Of a stretch of DNA of 64,000 nt, positions 34,400-46,244 are shown piece after piece. The first letter of the stretch is position 1. Each line of letters starts with the position of its first letter. The position numbers were made by a program, and so were the translations under genes. Origin of the DNA: Neonectria sp. B-13. Taxonomy: Eukaryota > Ascomycota > Sordariomycetes > Hypocreales > Nectriaceae. The stretch covers positions 472,819-536,818 of the forward strand of contig NOKP01000032.1 in assembly GCA_002682825.1 (NCBI GenBank), read 5' to 3'. Under the pieces are notes generated by a model that was not told the origin of the DNA, ran no database searches, and saw only the letters and a list, made by a program, of their open reading frames with translations.

Positions 34400-35886
34400 C
34401 TAGGCGCTGGTGGAGGTTTTGGGTTTCACCATCACGCCATGCCATTTGTGGAAGACATTCTCAGGGTCGTACTTGCGCTTGAGGTCGCGCAGCCCTTGGA
34501 CGTGGTCGCCGAAAGCGTCTTCGGGTGACAAGGACTCGTGTTCCAGGTTAAGATAAAACGGTGCGGGGCCGCCCGGGGCTCGCTTGCCGTGGTAGCCGCA
34601 AGTGGTGATGATATAATCACATAACTCGCGCTTGAAGGCACGAACTTCAGCATCCTGAGATGGGTCGTCGTACATGATCGCCATGACGGCCGGGTAGTGC
34701 TCGCCGCGGTTGGCGAAGGCGGTTGCCTCATGCGGAGTGGCCCGAATGGCGGCCGTGGGGAAGAACTCAAAGGCGAGGATTGATTTTGTCATGTCGTTGT
34801 GAGAGGTGATGAAGTCAAGGAAGCGTCGCCCAGCCTCGGCAATAATATCGGCGTCGAGCGGCATCAGCACGCTACAGGAGCCCATCAGCTTGCGTCCCGG
34901 TCCTTCGAATCTTGAGTTGAAGAGCGTATTGGTCGTTGGATATGGCATCATGCCAGTCAAATTGGCGATAGGGCTGAGTGCCAGCAAGGGTGCGAAGAAT
35001 TGCTCTGCATCGGTTGCAGGGCCGTTGTAGAAGACACCTACAATGACGACGGGCATTGTGTATTCCGGAGGCGCACATGCGAAGACGATGATGCAGTTGT
35101 GGTCAATCTCGCCGCGGTTGTGGAACTCGTTTGCGAAAGCCACTAGTTCTGGGACCTTGTCCAATGTGAACAATAGGGGCCCGCCCCAAACATCACCTTG
35201 TGGGTGTGCCCGCGATGTAAATCGCGTGACGATGCCGAACTGGGCTCCTGCGCCTCGCACTCCCCAAAACAGATCAGGCTTCTGGGTCTCGGACACCTCG
35301 ACAATAGACCCGTCGGCTAGAACCATCTCGACGGAGACGAGGTTGTCAACAGCAAGCCCGTGACGCGCAGACAAGAAGCCATGGCCGCCGCCGAGAACCA
35401 GTCCGCCCACGCCTGTTTGGTTATAGAGTCCGCCGACAGTGGCCAGCCCATGAGCAGCCAGCGCCGAGTCGACGTCCCCAAATACGCAGCCACCCTCGTA
35501 GGTTACTGTTCGAGCTTCCGCGTCCACGCTGACTTTCCGCATGCGCGTCAGGTCTATCACCATCCCGCCAGCCGATGATGAAGCCCCGCTGGTCGAATGT
35601 CCACCGCCGCGAGCCGTCAATGGGACCTTGTGGGCAGTCGCAAACCGGATCGCAGCCGACACCTCATCCGCGCTGGTCACCCTTACTACGACCGCCTGAA
35701 GATGCTTATCATCAGCGCCCCCTTCTGCACCCTGGGCAACTGAGGTCTGATGCTTACCGCTGGCTTCTCAGAGCTGTCGCTCCATCGCTTCAGACTTTCT
35801 TGGTAACCTGCATCGCCTGGCAGGAGCACATCACCGCCTGTGATTTGTTGTCGAAGCTGGCTAAAAATGCCGCTCATTTTGGTCAA
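34400..35886 (-). CDS. BBE-like FAD-linked oxidoreductase
   Basis: Two exons (35886-35758 and 35695-34400; intron 35696-35757 with good sites) encode 474 residues. The PCMH/FAD_binding_4 domain starts at residue 44 with VTSADEVSAAIRFA, then ARGGGHSTSG, whose His76 is the expected covalent FAD attachment site. GVGGLVLGGGHGFLSARHGL and DLFWGVRGAGAQFGIVT follow. The second, cysteinyl attachment residue of bicovalent BBE enzymes is not seen, because the segment reads LYNQTGVGG. The C-terminal BBE motif (YLNLEHESL, LRDLKRKYDPENVFHKWHG) is complete. There is no signal peptide, so it may be cytosolic. Such enzymes oxidise sugars or secondary-metabolite intermediates. The substrate is unknown. Confidence 0.9.
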
Positions 35887-37016
35887 CTGAGTTTCCTCCC
35901 TGCGCCTTTATCGACAGGGCTATCAGAGCGTGGAAACGTCGCCTAACGGACACAGGGAAACGACCTCATTTTAAGAGCTGAAATTGCCTTCTGTGGCTAG
36001 AGCGCCTTTTGGTCCAGTTGTGTCAGGTGGTTGTAGACTTTTAGCCGCTAATTGAAGGCGAAATAAGTGGCGTCCCAACTGCATGTCATCATTACCATCC
36101 ATTAGCTCGTCAATGTCATAATGACCTATTTGTGACATAGGCCAGTCAGCTCAGCTGCAGAGGATCGCTCGCCCGTCATCATCTTTTTCGAGTTTTGAAG
36201 GGTCGGCTGGGTGACCGAGCGGGCTTATAATTCGTTAATTACCTTTCCGCTGGCTTCCAACTTGAGCATCATTTTCACGTGCTATTAACCTAAGAATTAG
36301 GCTCTTCTCAGTCGCGGAGTTAATGGACAACTCAGCTATCCTCCGTCTAACCTCGTCTCCCAGTGTTATATGGGACAAGACGAGACTGCGTATTGGGAAC
36401 TCCTCTCCGCGTGAAAACGCCTAAATCGTAGAGCCCTTACTATCCGCTGTCTTTGCTACCTTCTCCGGCAGCTCGGCATTTGGACTACCATATTGCACTG
36501 GCAATTGTTGTCCATTTCGGGCCTAACGCCGTACGTCACGGTCCTCGACCAGGTAGTCTATGGTAGGCCTTCCCGAGTGTGAAGAACCGCAACTTCTACC
36601 TCCAAGGATCCGGTCTCGGAGCCGCTCTTAATCAGGCAGATGGAAATGCTTTACGATCAAACATGTGAATAAAGTGCCTTCCCGGCAGGTCCCGGGGGAT
36701 GGGGGCCGCTGGAGGCGTTCGGCGTGGTCTAGCTAAAGTTTGAAGCCAATCTTGAATGCAGCATTAGTGAAACGACTCGAGGAGTCTGGCACCATTTGTA
36801 AGACCAGCCCGATCACCCATACGACTCCGACCCCAGGTCTCCTTAAGGTTATGTAATTTAGGCGCGGAACTTGCCGATATGTTGACAATGTGGCGAACAC
36901 TTGCTTCGCCATTGCACTACCCATTTTGGCAGATATTTAAGATGTCGTCTTTCACTGGGTGGATAATACTACACAACCATTCTCAATCAACTCTACTCTT
37001 CATTTTCAGTAGGACA
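35887..37016. other. Intergenic; promoter for 37017
   Basis: No gene is supported. TATTTAA at 36934-36940 lies about 80 bases upstream of the ATG at 37017 and is a plausible TATA element. Upstream of the FAD oxidase start nothing specific is seen. Confidence 0.4.
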
Positions 37017-37849
37017 ATGGACACCGAAACAACAACCCAAGACCAGTCTGCTGCCGGCTCATCCTGCCCAACATTATCCTCTCTTGACATCAACAACGTC
37101 AACATCAATGAGCCTCCCGGGGTCACTCTTTCGCCTCACGAAAAGCTCCTCGTAGGCAGCCTTCTCGATGTTCGCCCTGCCACTCATCTTGGTACATAAG
37201 TAGATTTTAAACTCTATTGAGCAGCTCTACGAAGGTAATCCAACTCTTAAACACCTATCCCTCTGGTCGCCACGTGCGACCTTCAGCGACCCTATGGGTA
37301 TCATGGTAGGGTACGGAGAGTATGCCGCAGGTTGGTACGGAATCCCTGCACTCTGCCACGACACACAGATACAATCGCACGCAGTCACGTCGGCCGGAAA
37401 TCCCATAAAGCTCGACCTGTCCAACAAGTACATGGTGAAGGGCATCACCAAGGAACTAACTATAGACTCCGCGGTTCGGATTTACATCGGTAAAGATGGC
37501 AAGATTGACAAGGTAGAAGATCGTTGGGTCGCAAACGTGCCGGAGCGGCCCACTCAGGAGCTTCAGACTTACAGTGTCGGGAGTATTCTAGCATGGGGAT
37601 GGCAAAGGGGGAAAGACTGGATGTGGTTGGCTGTTTGTACACCCACTTGGTGGTGGACATTGTGGGTGAGTCTATTTCTTGCTTCAACGTTGCACGCAGA
37701 GGGAACCTTGGTGAGCATGTACTAATTTCAGACAGCCAGTGAGGCGTCTGAATGGGATGCTGATTCCGTTATATATTAAACCTCCCAAGAGCGAAGGCGA
37801 AGATGTTCACATGGGAGCCAGGAGAGAGGGTAAGAAGAAACTGTCGTGA
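37017..37849 (+). CDS. SnoaL/NTF2-like fungal protein, 3' structure uncertain
   Basis: Exon 1 starts at ATG 37017 and includes EPPGVTLSPHEKLLVGSLLD. A 51-base intron (about 37180-37230) leads into QLYEGNPTLKHLSLWSPRA, FSDPMGIMVGYGEYAAGWYG, HAVTSAGNPIKLDLSNKY, VVKGI-like and KVEDRW. This is the usual order of a small cupped SnoaL-like protein of about 200 residues. The family's last element, LNGMLIPLYIKPPKSEGED, is present near 37750 but in another frame. The reading frame from RPTQELQTYS onward (Trp-rich) does not look like the family. Either an unrecognised intron or a frame-disrupting mutation lies near 37550-37730. The function of this fungal group is unknown. Confidence 0.65.
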
Positions 37850-38580
37850 TGGATTTCTGGAAGCGAGCTGGGCAGTATCCCGTGTGGGGCGGAGAGAAGA
37901 CGGGAAGGAATGTTATCACCTCACTCGATTTGAGGACTGGTGGTAAGAAGATGACTACATAGGTATGCATCTTATAACTGAACCCCGTAGTATGCCACAT
38001 TCTCCCTTTCGTTATCCAATTCAGCTTGTGTCCTCACAAGTGCTATAACTCCGTGTCACGAGATAATCTTACGGGGACATGGCCTGGCAATCGATGCGGC
38101 AAATAGCTCTTGTCGTATCCCCGGAATTAAAGATAGTTGCATCATCAAGCCATCATCTGCCTACGTAGCATTTTAGCCTCTTCCATAAACCATTCACATT
38201 AAGGTGATTTCAGTGGAATGTCTGGGAGGTTTAGGCTTCTGGGCTGGATTGGTTCCCTCACACTTGGTGGGTTGGTGGCTTGAGAGAATGATCTACTAAT
38301 TACGTCGACTATCTTATCTGTCACTGGTAGTTTTCTTCCTTTTAAGTTTAGCTCTTTGAGTTCACGGGCGCTCTAGAGGATATTTACTAGATGGGCGACG
38401 ACAAACGATCTGATCAGAGGCATGTGATCGGTCTCTTTTGTCATATATATTGTGCGCATGATCTTACCAGTCGCACAAAGTTCTCACTTTACCGCCTCTT
38501 CTGCGTTCAGAAATCTATCGCTCAGGAACGAACAAGCTTTCCCTTCCCTATCAGTACCAAAGCCAGTGCTACTCGTCGTC
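37850..38580. other. Intergenic, no gene
   Basis: Short ORFs only. This is the leader region of the gene at 38581. Confidence 0.4.
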
Positions 38581-39186
38581 ATGTCTTACCCAACTAAGCC
38601 TTGTTTTGTCGGTTCTTTTAACGGCTGGGACAACGAGGCCCTGAAACACCCTGCCATGAAATACTTGAGCGACCTCAACATTGACTTCTGCGAGACCAAG
38701 GCTGCGCATTCGGTGCCGCATACCAAGTGGAGCACCCAGGACTGGGAGTTCCAAGCCCAAAGTGGGCAGGTCCTTAGAGGAGAGGAGGCTTGGAAGAGGC
38801 TCATTCATACGACTCGGTTCTATGATAAGTTTTCAATGGAGCCCCTCTCCGCTTTTATCCAGGATACTGCAGACGGGTACGATGGCATAGTGTTCGGGAA
38901 TCTATATACCAATTTTGTGGAGCCGGGAGAGAAGAAGCATTCGGACAGCAAGGGAATTGAGTGGGAGTTGCGGGTCAGTATATTGCTTCAGATGTGGGAG
39001 TGGGCCGGTCAATTACTAAACGTGATTCAGATTCCAAGAGCTTATCGTCTTACCTTGGTGAAGGATTCTAGCGGGCCACACGGCCTGAAACTCAGCAAGC
39101 TGACTATCGTCGGGGATATTATGGGCACCATGTCAACAGCGGTTCGCAAGGGGCTGGTTTCACAAGAGGATGCGTTTGGATTCTAG
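38581..39186 (+). CDS. NTF2-like (SnoaL-type) hypothetical protein
   Basis: 182 residues if the 57-base GT..AG segment at 38974-39030 is removed. That segment is in frame and open, so a 201-residue read-through is possible, but the spliced join (WELR-IPRAYRLTLV) restores a continuous beta strand. Start MSYPTKPCFVGSFNGWDNE at 38581 is preferred over upstream in-frame codons because these are in a low-quality leader. RFYDKFSMEPLSAFIQD, GYDGIVFGNLYTNFVEPGEKKH and GPHGLKLSKLTIVGD fit the alternating strands of the NTF2-like fold. Catalytic role unknown. It is the third gene of a small island between two RIP blocks. Confidence 0.7.
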   Translation: MSYPTKPCFVGSFNGWDNEALKHPAMKYLSDLNIDFCETKAAHSVPHTKWSTQDWEFQAQSGQVLRGEEAWKRLIHTTRFYDKFSMEPLSAFIQDTADGYDGIVFGNLYTNFVEPGEKKHSDSKGIEWELRVSILLQMWEWAGQLLNVIQIPRAYRLTLVKDSSGPHGLKLSKLTIVGDIMGTMSTAVRKGLVSQEDAFGF

Positions 39187-39600
39187 GTGAACTGAATGGA
39201 CCGTCAGTTGGTATCAGATTGTAGTGTATCGATTACACTGGATAGGTCGTCCTAAGAACGATTGAGCCAGGACGATGCAAGCGAGCCGTCATATCCCATC
39301 TGCCAAATTACAGTATATTTCACTTTGCTGGCCATTGCCACACTGATACCACCGACCCTTCACAGAGCCATTTGCTCCTAGAGGATTGGAAGAGGGACCG
39401 GATAACTGTGGCAACTCTTCTGCGGATGGCCGATTACTGAGAGATGTTCTGTGTGACGGCGAAGGGATACGGCTATCACACTGGGTTCCCTATGTTCATT
39501 TTTGTGTATGGTTGATTATCTATTCAACCGTTTCAAACTATTCAAAGATAGCATAATAGACTCATGATTCAATGTGCCCCTTTTCTCAGCTCAGGTAGGA
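39187..39600. other. Intergenic, no gene
   Basis: The 3' flank of the NTF2-like gene up to the border of the RIP block. No feature is seen. Confidence 0.4.
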
Positions 39601-39889
39601 CCTATGTTTTATCAGAGGTAGTTCTAGGGTTAAGGTTAGGACTGTATATTATAGGACTTAGTATAATTTTAAGTAGGCAGTAAAAATAGAAAGAAAAATA
39701 TAGAGAAATATAATAATATTAATGCATAAGGTAAAATAGATATTAATCAATAGAGATAAGTATAATAAATATATTTCTATAGAGTATATAATCTTTTAAT
39801 ATTATAAATAGATAGTATTCTATATTAAAGTTATTTTATTATAGTTTAATTATAAAATAATAGTTTATATATTAAAAAGAATATATTTA

Positions 39890-40012
39890 GTATTCTTATT
39901 AATAATATTAATATAAACTAATAGAATTTAGTCTTAAGGTAAATAGTATTCTTATTAGTTTTCTATAAGCTAATATAATAAAATCTTAAGATAAATAGTA
40001 TTCTTATTAGTA
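39890..40012. repeat. Roughly 53-base tandem repeat, first part
   Basis: Units beginning TAGTATTCTTATTAG and ending CTTAAGATAAA repeat here and again at about 41470-41640. Copy A3 lies between, so the insertion appears to have split one tandem array. Confidence 0.5.
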
Positions 40013-40423
40013 TATATAGCTTAGTTTTTTAGATTATAAAGTAAATATAAGTCTTTAGTCTTTAGATAATAGTTCCTTAATATAAGAGTTATTAAAGGAT
40101 TTCTTTAGATTATATAATAGATTATAATAGATTTTTAATATAAGACTCTTTAATATACTCTTTCTTTCTATAGACTTTATTACTTATCTTATTAATACTT
40201 TATTTTTTATCTTACTTAAAGTAATAAAACTATTATTATAATTAGTATTACTTTTAGTTAAATCTTTTAATTCTTTTTTATAATATATCTTTTAATTAAT
40301 TTAGTCTCTTATTCTTATTCTTAATCCTCTTTTTATAGCTTATTTAATCTCTATTTTAATCTTTCTTTTCTATCTTTTAAAGTAATCTTTTTTATTCTAA
40401 TTATTATATACTAATATATATAT

Positions 40424-41427
40424 TTAGATATAATAGTCCTTAGTAGTATATACCTAGAGAAGAGGCTAAAGATTAAATAGTATAAAAGAAAATAGAAAAA
40501 ACAATAGTATAATAGGCTTAATACTTAAGCCTAAGATAATAATAACTTAAGGAGATAAAAGTTTCTATTATAAAGTTAAGATGTAAGTTTTACTGCCCTA
40601 ATTAGCTAGAAAAGCTAGATCTTAGAAAAGCTAGACCTTAGAAAAGCTAAATCTTAGAAAAGGCTAAAACCCCTTAGAATAAAAGCTTAATCTTTATACT
40701 TTCTAAGTTATCTCTTTATATTCTATTTAACCTTTTATATAATATAATAACTATACTACTAATTACATAAGATAACTACTATTTAAATTATACTATAGCC
40801 TAATAAGCCCTTACTAAGCTATATATATAAGCTCTTATATAACCTATATAATAAATTAGAAGAATATTCAAGCCTTATTTCTATACTATAAATTATAGCT
40901 TAAAAGTCTAGCCTAAGGTATATAAAATAGCCTATAATTAACTACTTTAGACCTAAAGAGTTAGTCTAATTAGTAGTCTTTAGCTATAATATTCTACTAT
41001 AAAAGGAAATATAACTTAATATAGTAATAGTCTAATAGATTATAATAGAATAGCTCTTTTTAAAGAGGCTAGCTCTAAAGCTAGAAAGAAATAGTAATAT
41101 TACTACTATAGAAAAGGAGTTTCTTAAGAAGCTATATAACTCTATTTATGCCTTATGGATTATAAAGTTAATAGGTAATATTATTCTAATTAACCTATAG
41201 CTAAAGGAGTAATATATTAGAAACCAAGGAAATCTAATTATCTCTAATATTAGCTATAAAGTATAGAGGGATTTAGTAGAGGGAGTTCTATAAAGGGGGC
41301 AAAGGTTAATAATTAGGTTTAAAATCCAAAGATTTATTTCCCTATTAAGCTTAAGCAAAAGAAATATATAATTTAGTATAATTATAGATAGGTAGAAATA
41401 GTAGTCTAAATAGTAGTTTTAATAGTG
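40424..41427 (+). mobile_element. Family A element, copy A3
   Basis: 1,004 bases from TTAGATATAATAGTCC to TTTTAATAGTG. Bounded by an exact 14-bp repeat ACTAATATATATAT (40410-40423 and 41428-41441). Heavily RIP-mutated, with three minisatellite units. Confidence 0.8.
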
Positions 41428-41469
41428 ACTAATATATATATTTTATTAATAAAATCTAGAATAAGTAAT

Positions 41470-41640
41470 AGTATTTATAAGATAATAAAGTATTAAGATA
41501 AATATATATCTATTAGTTTTTATAAGTTAATATAATAAAGTCTTAAGATAAATAGTATTCCTATTAATTCCTATAAACCAATATAATAAAGTCTTAAGGT
41601 AGATAATATTTCTATTAGTAAATAATACCTTTCTATCTTA
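41470..41640. repeat. Roughly 53-base tandem repeat, second part
   Basis: Same unit as at 39890-40012 (AAGTCTTAAGATAAATAGTA and variants), on the other side of copy A3. Confidence 0.5.
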
Positions 41641-41753
41641 TTTATAACTATTATCTCTTTAAAAGTCTAATTATATAGCTTATTATCCCTTTTTATAATT
41701 AATCTTAAGGAATATTACTTAGTAATAAATACTAATTAGCTTTATAATATTAT

Positions 41754-43376
41754 TTAAATATAATAGTCCTTAGTAATATATACTTAAAGAAGGGGCTAAA
41801 GGTTAAATAGTATAAAAAAAATAGAAAAAATAATAATATAATAGGCTTAATACCTAAGCTTAAAGTAATAATAACTTAAGGAAATAAAAGTTTCTATTAT
41901 AAAGTTAAGGTATAAGTTTTACTACCTTAATTAGCTAGAAAAGCTAGATCTTAGAAAAGCTAGATCTTAGAAAAGCTAGATCTTAGAAAAGCTAGACCTT
42001 AGAAAAGCTAGATCTTAGAAAAGGCTAAAACCCCTTAGGATAAAAGCTTAGCCTATAAAGTAACCTTTATACTTTCTAGATTACTTCTTTATATTCTATT
42101 TAACCTTCTATAGTAATATATATAGTAAGGGCTAAAGGCTAAGTAGGCTAGCTGGTTACTAGTAAGAGTGTAATTAAGTATAGGAAGAGGGCTGCTATAA
42201 GGAAGGTTAAGTAGAGAAGGGAGGAGAGGGTCTTTTTCTTTTTATTATTATCTTAAGAGAGAATAATAGGAGAGCTTCTTACTATAGAAAGATAAGAGAA
42301 ATAAGCTTATTAAGCTTAAAGCTTAAGCCTTTGCTTTTGTTTACTAAGAAAGAATTCTATAATTACATTTAAATCTTTACTTAATTCTAGGTTAAACCTC
42401 TATCTTTTATAATATTAATTATTAAACTAACTATAGGCCTTTTTAATATCTTACTAATATTCTTTCTTACTTTTAACTTAATAATTAACCTTATAAGATA
42501 CTTTTCTATTAGAAAGTACTAAATACTAAACTGCTTAACTATATATATACTATTTAGTATAGCTTTAGGCTAATTAACTAAGATACTTATATAATATATT
42601 TCTATATATTTTACTAAGGGATTATTATTTATTTAGGGTATTGTTTCTTATCTCTTTCTACTGCTAAATTACTTTTTTATATTCTATTTAACCTTCTATA
42701 TAATATAATAATTATACTATTAATTACATAAGATAACTACTTCTATCTGAATTATACTATAATCTAATAAGCTCTTACTAAGCTATATATATAAGCTCTT
42801 ATATAACCTATATAATAAATTAAAAGAATATCTAAGCCTTATTTTTATACTATAAATTATAGCTTAAAAGTCTAGTCTAAAGCATATAAAATAGCTTATA
42901 ATTAATTACTTTAGACCTAAAAAGTTAGTTCAATTAGTAGTCTTTAGCTATAATATTCTATTATAAGAGGAAATATAGCTTAATATAATAATAGCCTAAT
43001 GGATTATAATAGAATAGTTCTTTCTAAAAAGACTAGTTCTAAAGCTAGAAAGGAATAGTAATATTATTATTATAGAAAAGGAATTCCTTAAGAAGCTATA
43101 TAACCTTATTTATACCTTATAGATTATAAAGTTAATAGATAATATTGTTCTAATCAATCTATAGCTAAAGGAGTAATACATTAGAATCTAAGAGAATCCT
43201 ACTGTATAAAGGGATTTAGTAGAGAGAGTTCTAGGAAGCTAAAGAGAGTAAAAGTTAATAATTAGGTTTAAAATCCAAAGATCTATCCCTCTATTAAGCT
43301 TAAGCAAAGGAAATATATAATTTAATGTAATTATAAATAGGTAGAAATAGTAGTTTAAATAGTAGTTTTAATAGTA
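41754..43376 (+). mobile_element. Family A element, copy A4, interrupted
   Basis: The 5' part is 41754-42112 and the 3' part resumes at 42668. The end is TTTTAATAGTA at 43376. It has five minisatellite units. No clear target duplication is visible at its outer borders, perhaps because it joins a truncated copy A5. Confidence 0.7.
42113..42667. mobile_element. Element C inserted in A4
   Basis: A 555-base insert is flanked by 33-base direct repeats (42080-42112 and 42668-42700; one C/T difference). Its first 330 bases match 14395-14735. It is less AT-rich than the surrounding A4 DNA (GGCTAGCTGG, GGGAGGAGAGGG). It has no coding frame. The identity of the element is unknown. Confidence 0.6.
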
Positions 43377-43449
43377 CTAAGCTCTTTATATTCTATTTAA
43401 CCTTTTATATAATATAATAATTATACTACTAATTATATAAGATAAGTAT

Positions 43450-44501
43450 TACTATTGAAAGTATTGTTTGAACTACTATTTCTGCTTATCTATGATTGTA
43501 CTAAATTATATATTTCCTTTGCTTAAGCTTAATAGAGGGATAGATCTTTGGATTTTAAACCTAATTATTGACTTTTGCTCTCTCTACTACTATCAGTCTA
43601 CTAACACTAGGAATAACTATTAGGCTTCTAACTCCCTTCATTAAATCTCTCTATGCTTTATAGCTAATATTAGAGATAATTATAGTAGGATTCTCTTACT
43701 TTCTAATATATTACTCCTTTGATTATAGGTTAGTTAGTATAGTATTACTTATTAGCTATATAATCTATAAGATATAGTTATTATACTTTAGACTATTAAT
43801 AAACCTTTTCTTTGTATTAGTAGTATTACTATTCCTTTCTAGCTTTAAAGCTAGCCCCTCTAGAAAGACTTATTCTATTATAATCTATTGAACTATTATT
43901 CTATTAGACTAGATTCTATCTTATAGTAGAATATAATAATTAAAGACTATTAATTAAATTAATTCCTTAGCCTTAGGGTATTAATTAGTTTTAATCTCTT
44001 TTATATCTTATAGGTTAGACTTTTAAACTATAATTTATAGCTTAGAAATAAGGCTTAGATCTACTTAAAATAGGCTATATAGATTATATAAAAGCTTATA
44101 AGTATAGTTTAATAAGGGCTTATTAGACTATAGTATGATTTAAAAGGTAATTATTATAGATTATTAGTTATATAGTTATTATATTAAGTAGAAAATTAAA
44201 TAGAATATAAAAAGGTAATCTAAAAAGTATAAAGGCTAAGCTTTTATCCTAAAGGATTTTAGCCTTTTCTAAGATCTAACTTTCTAAGGTCTAGCTTTTC
44301 TAAGATTTAGCTTTTCTAGCTAATTAAAATAGTAAAACTTATACTTTAACTTTATAATAGAAACTTTTATCTTCTTAAGTTATTATTATCTTAGGCTTAA
44401 GTATTAAGCCTATTATACTATTGTTTTTTCTATTTTCTTTTATACTATTTAACCTTTAGCTCTTTCTCTAAGTATATATTACTAAGGACTATTATATCTA
44501 A
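43450..44501 (-). mobile_element. Family A element, copy A6
   Basis: A 1,052-base reverse copy from TACTATTGAAAG to TATTATATCTAA. Flanks ATAAGATAAGTAT (43437-43449) and ATAAAATAACTAT (44502-44514) match at 11 of 13, consistent with a mutated target duplication. Confidence 0.75.
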
Positions 44502-44873
44502 ATAAAATAACTATTTTTATTCAAATTGTACTATAGTTTAATAAGCTCTTATTAAGCTATATATATAAGCTCTTATATAATCTATATAGTAAATTAAAAG
44601 AATATTTAAGCTTTATTTCTATACTATAAATTATAGCTTAAAAGTCTAGCTTAAAGTATATAAAATAGCTTATAATTAACTATTTTAGATTTAAAGAGTT
44701 AATCTAATTAGTAGTTTTTAGCTATAATATCCTATTATAAAAGGAAATATAACTTAATATAATAATAGCCTAATAGATTATAATAGAATAGCTCTTTCTA
44801 GAGAGACTAGCTCTAAAGCTAGAAAGAAATAGTAATATTACTATTATAGAAAAAAAGTTCCTTAAGAAGCTAT

Positions 44874-45930
44874 TTAGATATAATAATTCTTAGTAGTATA
44901 CATTTAGAGAAAAGGCTAAAGGTTAAATAGTATAAAAGAAAATAGAAAAAACAATAGTATAATAAGCTTAATACTTAAGCTTAAGGTAATAATAACTTAA
45001 GAAGATAAAAGTTTCTATTATAAAGTTAAGGTATAAGTTTTACTGCCCTAATCAGCTAGAAAAGCTAGATCTTAGAAAAGCTAGATCTTGGAAAAGCTAG
45101 ATCTTAGAAAAGCTAGATCTTAGAAAAGCTAGATCTTAGAAAAGCTAGACCTTAGAAAAGGCTAAAACTCCTTAGGATAAAAGCCTAGCCTATAAGATAA
45201 CCTTTATACTTTCTAGGCTCTTTGCATTCTATTTAACCTTTCAAATAATACAACAATTATACTACTAATTGTATAAGATAACTGCTATCTGAATTATACT
45301 ATAGCCTAATAAGCTCTTACTAAGCTATACATATAAGCTCTTATATAATCTATATATTAAATTAAAAGAATATTTAAGCTTTATTTCTATACTATAAATT
45401 ATAGCTTAAAAGTCTAACCTAAGGTATATAAAATAGCCTATAATTAACTACTTTAGACCTAAGGAGTTAGTTTAATTAGTAGTCTTTAACTATAATATCC
45501 TATTATAAGAGGAAATAAAGCTTAATATAGTAACTGCCTAATAGATTGCAATAGAATAGCTCTTTCTAAAGAGACTAGCTCTAAAGCTAGAAAGGAATAA
45601 TAATATTACTACTATAGAGAAAGAGTTCCTTAAGAAGCTATATAACCCTATCTATGCCTTATGGATTATGCAGTTAATAGGTAATATTATTCTAACCAAC
45701 CTATAGCTAAAGGAGTAATGCATTAGAAACCAAGGGAATCTAGTCATCTTTAACATTGGCTATAAAGCATGGAGGGATTTGGCGGAGGGAGTTTGGAGGG
45801 GGTAAAAGTTAATAATTAGGTTCAAAATCCAAAGATCTATCCCTCTATTAAGCTTAAGCAAAGGAAATATATAATTTAGTGCAATTGTAGATAAGTAGAA
45901 ATAGTAGTTTAAATAGTAGTTTTAATAGTG
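44874..45930 (+). mobile_element. Family A element, copy A7
   Basis: 1,057 bases from TTAGATATAATAATTC to TTTTAATAGTG, with an exact 13-bp duplication CTTAAGAAGCTAT (44861-44873 and 45931-45943). It has six minisatellite units. The frame matching 30198-30728 is retained without indels but has many stops. Confidence 0.82.
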
Positions 45931-46244
45931 CTTAAGAAGCTATATAATTCTATTTATACTTTATAGATTATATAGTTAATAGATAATATTATTCTAATTA
46001 ACTTATAGCTAAAAGAGTAATATATTAGAAACTAAAGGAATCTAGTTATCTTTAATATTAGTTATAAAGCTATATAAAAGGATTTAATAGAAGGAGTTTT
46101 AGGAAGCTAAAAGAGGTAAAAGTTAATAATTAGGTTTAAAATCCAAAGATTTATCTCTTTATTAAGCTTAAGCAAAAGAAATATATAATTTAATATAATT
46201 ATAGATAAGTAGAAATAGTAGTTCAAATAGTAGTTTTAATAGTA

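Larger units (their letters stand above)
43377..46244 (+). mobile_element. Family A element, copy A5, 5'-truncated and twice interrupted
   Basis: Pieces at 43377-43449, 44502-44873 and 45931-46244 join into one family A sequence lacking its first few hundred bases. The gaps are exactly copies A6 and A7 with their target duplications. Confidence 0.7.
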
